NCBI GenBank assembly: GCA_009776395.1
Contig: WRNX01000007.1
Span: forward strand, 1 to 27,477
Length of the DNA stretch: 27,477 bases
Reading direction: 5' to 3'
Source: Lentimicrobiaceae bacterium
GTDB lineage: Bacteria > Bacteroidota > Bacteroidia > Bacteroidales > WCHB1-69
A program made the position numbers and the translations under genes. This document shows positions 21,931 through 27,477 of the stretch, piece after piece (position 1 is the stretch's first letter; every line of letters starts with the position of its first letter). The notes below the pieces were generated by a model, which saw only the letters and a program-made list of their open reading frames with translations, searched no databases and was not told where the DNA came from.

Positions 21931-23794
21931 ATTCTCTCAGTTTTTGAAAAACCTCCACTATACCTTCCACATCAAATCCAACCAATGTATGTAAATTAGC
22001 AATATCCCCATGCTCTACAAAAGTATCAGGTAAAGCAATCGGAACTACTTTTGTATGGTATTGTTTTTTAACAATATATTCAGACACTTCTGAAAAAAGC
22101 CCGCCTACCACTGTACTATCTTCAACCGTGATAATGGTGTGATGGGTATTGCAAACATCATCCAACATGGTTTTATCAAATGGTTTCAAAAAACGAACAT
22201 CTATATGGGTTGGGGTAATTTCTTCTTTTGCAAGTATTGAAATGGCTTGAATAACATTATTTCCGAGTGGTCCAAGAGATAATACGGCAATATCTTGTCC
22301 CTGTTTGAGAAGTTTTGATTTTCCAATTTCTATTTTTTCTAATGTTTTTTTCCAATCAGTAAATATTCCTTTTCCCCGCGGATAACGAATGGCAAAGGGT
22401 CTATTTCTTTCCGAATATGCAGTGAACATCAAATTTCTCAATTCTATTTCATTAAGAGGCGAAGCGATAATTAAATTGGGGATGGAGCGAAGAAACGCAA
22501 GGTCGAAAATGCCGTGGTGAGTAGGACCATCTTCTCCCACCAATCCTGCACGGTCTATGCAAAAAATTACAGGCAACTGTTGCAGTGCTACATCGTGAAC
22601 AATTTGGTCGTAACTTCGTTGCAAAAACGAAGAGTAAATATTACAAAAAGGGATATATCCCGCCGCTGCAAGCCCCGCCGCAAAAGTAACCGCGTGTTGT
22701 TCGGCAATTCCTACATCAAAAACACGATGAGGAAGTTTTTCGCGCATAATAGTTAATGAACATCCGGTAGCCATAGCCGGCGTAATGCCTACTACCTTTT
22801 CATCATGCAACGCCAATTCTAAAATAGTTTCTCCAAAAACAGTTTGATATTTTGGAGGCGTATTTTGCTCATCGGGAATAATAATTTCTCCTGTTTCAGG
22901 ATCATAATTTCCCGGAAAATGATAGGCTATTTGGTTTTCTTCTGCCAACGGCAAACCTTTACCTTTAACGGTAACAATATGCAGTAATTTAGGCCCTTTT
23001 ATCGCTTTTAAATTTGATAAAACATGAACCAATTTAATGACGTTGTGTCCATCTGCCGGACCAAAATAGCGAAACCCAAGTTGTTGAAAAAGATTACTTT
23101 TACTTACAATCTGTCCTTTAATCGTATTTCCCAGACGACTGATAGCCTGTACAATAAAATTACTAAAATTGAAAAACTTCCAAAGACCTTTTTTTACGCG
23201 GTTGTACGATTTAGAACTTGTAATTCGGAGCAAATATTGGCTCATAGCGCCTACATTTTCATCAATGGCAATACGGTTATCGTTGAGGATAACTAACAGA
23301 TTTTCCTGTGCGCCGCCGGCTTGGTTCATCGCTTCAAACGCCATTCCTCCACCCATAGCGCCATCACCAATCACGGCAATATGCTGTTGGGAATTGTTTC
23401 CTGCCAATCGTGCCGCTGTTGCCATGCCCAAAATGGCAGAAATAGATGTGGATGCATGTCCTGTGCCAAAAGCATCGTATTCACTTTCGCTTGTTTTTGG
23501 AAAACCACTAATTCCTTTATATTTTCTGTTTGTATCAAACCGCTCTTTTCTTCCGGTAATTATTTTGTGCGCGTAGGCTTGGTGGCCCACATCCCAAACT
23601 AATTTATCGTTGGGGGTATCAAATACATAGTGAATGGCAACAGTAAGTTCAATAGTACCCAAACTGGCGCCAAGATGCCCCGGATTATTTGCCGATTGCG
23701 TTATAATAAATTGACGCAACTCATCACAAAACTGAGGTAGTTTTTTTATGGGTAATTTTCGTAAATCTTCAGGAAAACGTACGCTGTGTAGCAT
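21929..23794 (-). CDS. dxs: 1-deoxy-D-xylulose-5-phosphate synthase
   Basis: Joins pyruvate and glyceraldehyde 3-phosphate, the first step of the MEP isoprenoid pathway and also a source for thiamin and pyridoxal. From the ATG at 23794 it is 621 residues; the frame extends 16 codons upstream to a TTG with no Dxs-like sequence. The thiamin diphosphate site is GDGAMGGGMAFEAMN ending in LNDNRIAID (143-178). Other marks are GHQAYAHKI (70-78), the GIAEQHA active-site Glu, and GEDGPTHHGIFD. The C-terminal transketolase domain is complete. Length is normal. It is 84 bp downstream of panB on the same strand. Confidence 0.96.
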   Translation of the reverse strand: MLHSVRFPEDLRKLPIKKLPQFCDELRQFIITQSANNPGHLGASLGTIELTVAIHYVFDTPNDKLVWDVGHQAYAHKIITGRKERFDTNRKYKGISGFPKTSESEYDAFGTGHASTSISAILGMATAARLAGNNSQQHIAVIGDGAMGGGMAFEAMNQAGGAQENLLVILNDNRIAIDENVGAMSQYLLRITSSKSYNRVKKGLWKFFNFSNFIVQAISRLGNTIKGQIVSKSNLFQQLGFRYFGPADGHNVIKLVHVLSNLKAIKGPKLLHIVTVKGKGLPLAEENQIAYHFPGNYDPETGEIIIPDEQNTPPKYQTVFGETILELALHDEKVVGITPAMATGCSLTIMREKLPHRVFDVGIAEQHAVTFAAGLAAAGYIPFCNIYSSFLQRSYDQIVHDVALQQLPVIFCIDRAGLVGEDGPTHHGIFDLAFLRSIPNLIIASPLNEIELRNLMFTAYSERNRPFAIRYPRGKGIFTDWKKTLEKIEIGKSKLLKQGQDIAVLSLGPLGNNVIQAISILAKEEITPTHIDVRFLKPFDKTMLDDVCNTHHTIITVEDSTVVGGLFSEVSEYIVKKQYHTKVVPIALPDTFVEHGDIANLHTLVGFDVEGIVEVFQKLRE

Positions 23795-23878
23795 TTTTAG
23801 TATATATGTACTATTTTTACATGAAACATTAAACGTAGACAACGGGATTCTTATTATATGTGAGAATAAAGAAACAGT

Positions 23879-24703
23879 TTAGTACTGTTCTTTTTCGTTA
23901 GGAAAATCACATCGTTTTACATCGTTTATGTAATGGGTAACAGCCCCTATAATCTCTTCCGAAATATTATGATAACGACGCAGAAAGCGCGGGGAAAACT
24001 GTTGAGAGTAACCCATAAAATCGTGGAATACAAGTACTTGTCCACTTGTGTGTGGTCCTGCTCCAATTCCAATAGTGGGAATCGTAATATGCTCGGTAAC
24101 TTGTTTACCTATAGCAGCAGGAATTTTTTCCAACACTAAGGCAAAACAACCGTGATCTTCCAAAATTTTAGCGTCTTCTAAAAGTTTGTCCACTTCTTTT
24201 TGAGTAGTTGCGCGCACGGTGTAGGTTCCAAATTTATTGATACTTTGTGGAGTTAAGCCTAAATGTCCCATTACGGGAATACCTGCGCTTAAAATTCTAT
24301 CAATACTTTCCGAAATCTCCACGCCGCCTTCCATTTTTACTGCATCTGCGCCTGATTCTTTCATAATTCTGATAGCGGAAACTAACGCTTCTTTTGAATC
24401 GCCTTGATAGGTACCAAACGGTAAGTCCACTACAACGAGTGCACGTTCTACTGCCCTTACCACTGAGGAGGCATGGTAAATCATATCGTTCAAGGTGATA
24501 GGTAAAGTGGTTTTGTATCCTGCCATCACATTGGCGGCAGAATCGCCCACTAAAATCACATCAATTTTGGCTTCATCCAGCAAACGCGCCGTGGAGTAGT
24601 CATAACCCGTGAGCATCGCTATTTTTTCGCCTTCGTTGCGCATGCGCTGCAACACGTGTGTAGTTACTTTTGAAACATTTCGATACAAATATTGACCTTT
24701 CAT
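23879..24703 (-). CDS. panB: 3-methyl-2-oxobutanoate hydroxymethyltransferase
   Basis: Makes ketopantoate from ketoisovalerate and methylenetetrahydrofolate, the first committed step to pantothenate and CoA. The 274-residue enzyme has the metal ligands Asp54 (LVGDS) and Asp93 (VVDLPFG), Lys123 and Glu125 (VKMEGG), and the catalytic Glu in VLEKIPAAI. The GHLGLTPQS loop and GIGAGPHTSGQVLVFHD are intact. It has a slightly longer N-terminus than E. coli PanB, as is usual in this phylum. No panC or panD is next to it. Dyad-symmetric sites lie in the 142 bp upstream (24750-24829). Confidence 0.96.
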   Translation of the reverse strand: MKGQYLYRNVSKVTTHVLQRMRNEGEKIAMLTGYDYSTARLLDEAKIDVILVGDSAANVMAGYKTTLPITLNDMIYHASSVVRAVERALVVVDLPFGTYQGDSKEALVSAIRIMKESGADAVKMEGGVEISESIDRILSAGIPVMGHLGLTPQSINKFGTYTVRATTQKEVDKLLEDAKILEDHGCFALVLEKIPAAIGKQVTEHITIPTIGIGAGPHTSGQVLVFHDFMGYSQQFSPRFLRRYHNISEEIIGAVTHYINDVKRCDFPNEKEQY

Positions 24704-24749
24704 AATATTAAATTGTTGTTGCTAAATTTTGAATTATTTTTAGTGAATG

Positions 24750-24767
24750 TGTACCCTTTTTGGTACA
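24750..24767. promoter_or_regulatory. Inverted repeat TGTACC-N6-GGTACA upstream of panB
   Basis: A perfect 6-bp inverted repeat with a 6-bp T-rich centre, 47 bp before the panB start codon. Its size suits a dimeric regulator, but it could be chance. No regulator is known to me for this sequence. Confidence 0.35.
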
Positions 24768-24815
24768 AACCAAAAACGTTTAAATATCCTTGTTATTTTA
24801 TTTTTTTAAGAATAA

Positions 24816-24829
24816 TGTCACGCGTGGCA
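24816..24829. promoter_or_regulatory. CACGCGTG palindrome within a 14-bp dyad
   Basis: TGTCACGCGTGGCA has a perfect 8-bp core CACGCGTG and matching TG/CA ends, with only the third and twelfth positions not pairing. It is notably GC-rich for an intergenic region of this window. It lies 17 bp after the tadA stop and about 110 bp before panB. With no loop it is more like an operator than a terminator. Confidence 0.35.
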
Positions 24830-24845
24830 TATTAATATCAAATGA

Positions 24846-25289
24846 TTAGAATTTCATCCTCTTAAAAAAACTTTCCAATAATGCCTTACATTCTTTTTCA
24901 AGTATGCCTTTTATTACTCCTGTTTTGGGGTGTAATAAATTATCTTTTACTAACGAATATCCTCTTTTTGGATCGGAAGCGCCATAAATTACCGTTTGAA
25001 TTTGCGACCAAAAGAGCGCACCAGCACACATCACGCATGGTTCTAAGGTTACATAGAGTGTGCAGTCATTTAAATATTTTGCTCCCAAATAGTTGAAAGC
25101 AGAGGTAAGCGCCTGCATCTCGGCGTGAGAAGTAGCATCACTCAATGTTTGAGTCAGGTTGTGTGCTTTGGCAATAACCGTATTGTTCAATACAACTACA
25201 GCGCCAATAGGGATTTCACCCTGTTCAAAAGCTTCTTCCGCCTCTTGAAGCGCTATCTGCATGAAGTATTCGTGAGTAAAATTCATCAT
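24846..25289 (-). CDS. tadA: tRNA-specific adenosine deaminase
   Basis: Converts adenosine 34 of tRNA-Arg(ACG) to inosine so it can read several codons. The 147-residue protein has the zinc site His55 with proton-shuttling Glu57 (SHAEMQAL), and Cys85 and Cys88 (EPCVMCAGALFW). The ending FFKRMKF and the GEIPIGAVVV strand are typical of TadA, not of guanine or cytosine deaminases. A guanine deaminase is the closest alternative but is less likely. Two ATGs lie in tandem at the start (25289 and 25286); either may be used. The variant -7 element is 21 bases upstream. Confidence 0.94.
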   Translation of the reverse strand: MMNFTHEYFMQIALQEAEEAFEQGEIPIGAVVVLNNTVIAKAHNLTQTLSDATSHAEMQALTSAFNYLGAKYLNDCTLYVTLEPCVMCAGALFWSQIQTVIYGASDPKRGYSLVKDNLLHPKTGVIKGILEKECKALLESFFKRMKF

Positions 25290-25309
25290 AAATGTTTAAT
25301 TAATAACTG

Positions 25310-25317
25310 CAAATAAA
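25310..25317 (-). promoter_or_regulatory. Variant -7 element for tadA
   Basis: On the minus strand TTTATTTG followed by CA, the same variant as before the C25 peptidase, and at nearly the same distance (21 bases) from the start codon. Confidence 0.4.
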
Positions 25318-25342
25318 CAAAATTTTTTTACCCTACCAACGT

Positions 25343-25350
25343 TACTTTTG
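25343..25350 (+). promoter_or_regulatory. -7 element directly at the PHP phosphatase start codon
   Basis: TACTTTTG is a full TAnnTTTG match but its last G lies only 3 bases before the ATG at 25353. If it is used, transcription would begin at or near the A of the ATG, giving a leaderless message. It is the only element here not followed by C. Confidence 0.45.
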
Positions 25351-25352
25351 TT

Positions 25353-26189
25353 ATGAAATGTAATTATCACACCCATTCCCATTTTTGCGATGGAAAGGAA
25401 AATATGCTTTTTTTTGTGGAAAAAGCGGTAGAACTAAAATTTGACCACTTAGGATTTTCTTCACACGCACCAATATCAAAACAATACGATTTTACACTAA
25501 CCGAAGAAAAATTCCCTGAATATTTACAAGAAATTGAACTTTACAAAAAAAAATATCCACAACTTAAAATTTTTAAAGGATTGGAATGTGATTATATTTC
25601 GGGCATTACCAAAAATTTTTCATACTATAAAAACAAATACATATTAGATTATATTATTGGTGGTGTGCATTTGGTAAAAGTGCCGAACAGTGATGATATT
25701 TGGTTTATTGATGGACCTAAAAGAGAAACTTACGATTTTGGTGTTGAGCATTTTTTTAATAATAATCCCAAAAAAGCGGTTACATGTTTTTGGGAACAAA
25801 CTTTTGAGATGATTGAAACACAACAATTTGATATTATCGCTCACTTGGATAAAATAAAAATGCACAATCAAGATCGTTTTTTTAAAGAAGATGAAGATTG
25901 GTATATAAAGTTGGTAGATCATGCTATTGAATTAATTATTAAAAAACAAATTATTGTTGAAATAAATTCACGTGGAATTTATAGGCAGCGTTGTAAAAAC
26001 TTTTATCCTTCAGATTATATTTTAGAAAAATTGGCAAAAGCCAAAACGTCAATGGTAATTAGTAGCGATGCCCACCGAGCAGAAGAATTGCCACTTTTTT
26101 ATGAAGAAGCTAAAACTAAATTGCAAAGTTTTGGAATAAATACACTTGTATTTTTTGATGAGGGAATATGGCGACCTGTTTATCCATAA
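25353..26189 (+). CDS. PHP-family histidinol-phosphatase (HisJ type)
   Basis: A 278-residue metal-dependent phosphatase. The PHP metal ligands are visible: His6 and His8 (NYHTHSHFCDG), His39 in FSSHAP, Glu78 in GLECDY, His105 in GGVHLV, His184 near IIAHLDKIK, and the ending SSDAH. HisJ enzymes remove phosphate from histidinol phosphate in histidine synthesis. There is no other his gene here, so a different phosphate ester as substrate is possible. The ATG at 25353 must be the start, since the metal-binding His residues follow at once. Histidine numbering is my own count and may be off by a few beyond the N-terminus. Confidence 0.88.
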   Translation: MKCNYHTHSHFCDGKENMLFFVEKAVELKFDHLGFSSHAPISKQYDFTLTEEKFPEYLQEIELYKKKYPQLKIFKGLECDYISGITKNFSYYKNKYILDYIIGGVHLVKVPNSDDIWFIDGPKRETYDFGVEHFFNNNPKKAVTCFWEQTFEMIETQQFDIIAHLDKIKMHNQDRFFKEDEDWYIKLVDHAIELIIKKQIIVEINSRGIYRQRCKNFYPSDYILEKLAKAKTSMVISSDAHRAEELPLFYEEAKTKLQSFGINTLVFFDEGIWRPVYP

Positions 26190-26473
26190 CAAAAATTTCA
26201 TTATTTCAAAATATCAAAACGAACTCATTATTTGTAGGTGCAAAAGTTACTTTTCTTTTCAATATTAGCCAATCTCTTTTAAAACAAAAATGTCTTTCAT
26301 ACCCTCCCATACAAAAAAGTAAACATACGCACCACCGCAAGTATGTGAAAAGATGAGACTTTTCTAAAATACATTCCTAAATATTTTAAAAAATAATATT
26401 TATTGTTTTTTTCAGTTATAATTATACTTTTGCAGCAATTTATGGTCATAATAATACATTAAATTTTTTAGGT
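26190..26473. other. Intergenic region before the edge lipoprotein gene
   Basis: 284 bp, AT-rich. It holds the lipoprotein promoter near its right end. A 62-codon open frame (26168-26356) starts inside the phosphatase and resembles nothing I know; I judge it to be chance. No tRNA, hairpin with T run, or conserved peptide is visible. Confidence 0.5.
26403..26432 (+). promoter_or_regulatory. -33/-7 promoter for the Tyr-rich lipoprotein
   Basis: TTG at 26403-26405 (as ATTG), a 19-bp spacer, and TACTTTTG at 26425-26432 followed by CA. The leader to the ATG at 26474 would be just under 40 nt. Confidence 0.65.
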
Positions 26474-27477
26474 ATGAAAACAAGAAACCTCCTTACCGTT
26501 TTAGCCCTTTTTGCTTTCGCCGTTTCATGTCAAACTGGCTCTTTTGTTTATTACAATGACATTTATGTCAAATCTAATGATTCACAGTATCATGTGCAAA
26601 GAGAAGCACGTACAACTCAGCCAGTAACTGAAAGTGAAACGGAATATTATGATGAAGAAGAATATTATCTTGCTGAACAGGAAATCTACACCGATGATGC
26701 AGGAAATACATACGTAAATAATACGTATAATAATTATTATTACGATGATACTGATATTTACGACTACTATTATTCATCCAGAATCAGACGTTTTCACACC
26801 AGCGTTGCTTTAGGGTATGGATATTATGATCCTTATTTTACCAATATGTACTGGTATAATTATTCACCCTCCTGTTGGGGAATGAGTATTTATTTGGGAT
26901 ATAACTGGTGGTGGCCCTCCTATTATTATCGTCCCTGGTATTACGATTATGGATGGTATAACTATGGTTTTAACTATGGATGGGGCTGGGGATGCCATCG
27001 CCCATGGTATTATGGTGGCTACTGGAACGGCTACTACGACGGGTACTACGCAGGCTACTGGGCTGGATATTACCATAATAATTACGACAAAAACACTTCC
27101 TACTATTATGGACATAGAAACAGCATAGGAAGCGCATCAAACGGAAGAACCAGCACACGTGGAGTTTTTGGGAACAAGGAAGATGAAAATACGCAGCGAC
27201 TTGTATCGCGAAGCGCTACGCCGGAAAGTTTTAATCAACGCTATGAAACTATTACCCGCAATACTTCTACTTCATCTACAAGAGGAACTGAAACGGGCGT
27301 TACCACAGGAACAAGAGGAACCGGAACTAACGAGCGCGGCACAACTACCACCACCACTACGCGCCAAACAGATACGCAACGACCAACGACTACTACCACC
27401 ACACGTCAAGTTGAGCCGCAACGACCTTCTACACCCACTACTACACGTCAAACGGAACCTCAACGACCAACGACTAC
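26474..27477 (+). CDS. Tyr/Trp/Gly-rich lipoprotein with Thr-rich C-terminal repeats (partial)
   Basis: An open frame from the ATG at 26474 to the window edge (334 codons, no stop). The signal MKTRNLLTVLALFAFAVSC makes it a lipoprotein with Cys19. A charged linker follows. From about 75 to 215 it is extremely rich in Tyr, Trp, Gly and Asn (NWWWPSYYYRPWYYDYGWY and the like). A basic, Ser/Arg/Thr-rich stretch comes next. From about residue 291 a 14-residue repeat runs off the edge: TTTTTTRQTDTQRP, TTTTTTRQVEPQRP, STPTTTRQTEPQRP. Similar proteins in Bacteroidota are often mislabelled as vitellogenin or prolyl-tRNA synthetase. No function is known. It is probably on the cell surface or in the periplasm, perhaps binding glycan or cell wall. 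Confidence 0.85.
   Translation, partial: MKTRNLLTVLALFAFAVSCQTGSFVYYNDIYVKSNDSQYHVQREARTTQPVTESETEYYDEEEYYLAEQEIYTDDAGNTYVNNTYNNYYYDDTDIYDYYYSSRIRRFHTSVALGYGYYDPYFTNMYWYNYSPSCWGMSIYLGYNWWWPSYYYRPWYYDYGWYNYGFNYGWGWGCHRPWYYGGYWNGYYDGYYAGYWAGYYHNNYDKNTSYYYGHRNSIGSASNGRTSTRGVFGNKEDENTQRLVSRSATPESFNQRYETITRNTSTSSTRGTETGVTTGTRGTGTNERGTTTTTTTRQTDTQRPTTTTTTRQVEPQRPSTPTTTRQTEPQRPTT
27344..27477 (+). repeat. 42-bp coding tandem repeat
   Basis: Three units at 27344-27385, 27386-27427 and 27428-27469, with a fourth starting at 27470 and cut by the edge. Each encodes 14 residues of the form T(S/T)nRQxxxQRP. The third unit has begun to diverge (STPTTT), so the array is not purely recent. Confidence 0.85.

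Noticed and set aside
23795..23842. A 16-codon N-terminal extension of dxs from a TTG
   Set aside because: The added residues do not resemble Dxs, and an ATG at 23794 lies at the normal family start.
26170..26190. DnaA-box-like TTATCCAT near the PHP phosphatase end
   Set aside because: It is a single imperfect match inside coding sequence, with no cluster of boxes or dnaA/dnaN context.
26168..26356. 62-codon open frame after the PHP phosphatase
   Set aside because: It starts inside the phosphatase gene, has no recognisable family, and its composition fits random AT-rich DNA.
26864..27158. Minus-strand open frames opposite the lipoprotein, with apparent hydrophobic or Ser-rich proteins
   Set aside because: They are by-products of low-complexity Tyr/Gly/Trp codons on the other strand, with no promoter or homology.

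Overview
The window looks like a low-GC chromosome segment from the phylum Bacteroidota, most likely the order Bacteroidales; I cannot name the genus. Four things point there. (1) Promoters carry the phylum-specific -7 element TAnnTTTG, here usually extended to TAyyTTTGCr, at least nine times, and Shine-Dalgarno sequences are essentially absent. (2) rpmG is followed by the small DUF4295 gene typical of the phylum. (3) There is a gingipain-like C25 peptidase with a type IX secretion sorting domain. (4) There are DUF5689 and Tyr-rich lipoproteins. The content is overwhelmingly housekeeping. I see no tRNA, rRNA, transposase, phage or CRISPR array.

Layout. 1-3674 (+): end of pyrE, obg (flanked on both sides by 8-bp-period AT-rich arrays), rpmG with a DUF4295 gene and a strong terminator, and uvrC. 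3766-5666 (+): a lone ABC-2 permease and an acyl-ACP thioesterase. 5709-8034 (-): a both-ends-truncated umuD remnant abutting rsmA/ksgA, then an MltF-type lytic transglycosylase. 8129-9235 (+): dprA, converging on HU through a 19-bp-stem hairpin. 9286-11166 (-): ribH, fmt and HU. 11231-13683 (-): V-type ATPase subunits D and I alone. 13871-14918 (-): YiiX-like permuted papain-fold hydrolase and YjbQ. 15172-16516 (+): a lone F-type ATPase b subunit followed by a DUF5689 lipoprotein. 16618-17397 (-): an orphan OmpR-type response regulator. 17578-19472 (+): rhomboid protease, pth and rsmD. 19606-21903 (+): C25 peptidase. 21929-25289 (-): dxs, panB and tadA. 25353-26189 (+): HisJ-type PHP phosphatase. 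26474-end (+): a Tyr/Trp-rich lipoprotein with a Thr-rich 14-residue repeat, cut by the window edge.

How the genes fit together. The themes are translation and RNA maintenance (rpmG, DUF4295, obg, rsmA, rsmD, fmt, pth, tadA), precursor and cofactor synthesis (pyrE, ribH, dxs, panB), DNA uptake, repair and packaging (uvrC, dprA, HU) and the cell envelope (MltF, YiiX-like, rhomboid, C25 peptidase, lipoproteins). Most are short transcription units rather than large operons. The oddest point of organisation is the two ATPases: V-type D-I without A, B, E or K, and F-type b without a, c, delta, alpha or gamma, within about 4.5 kb of each other. I found no convincing new multi-gene system. The best leads are the split ATPase genes, the umuD relic at the rsmA stop codon, the octamer arrays around obg, the nested dyads upstream of HU, the response regulator insertion and the edge lipoprotein.
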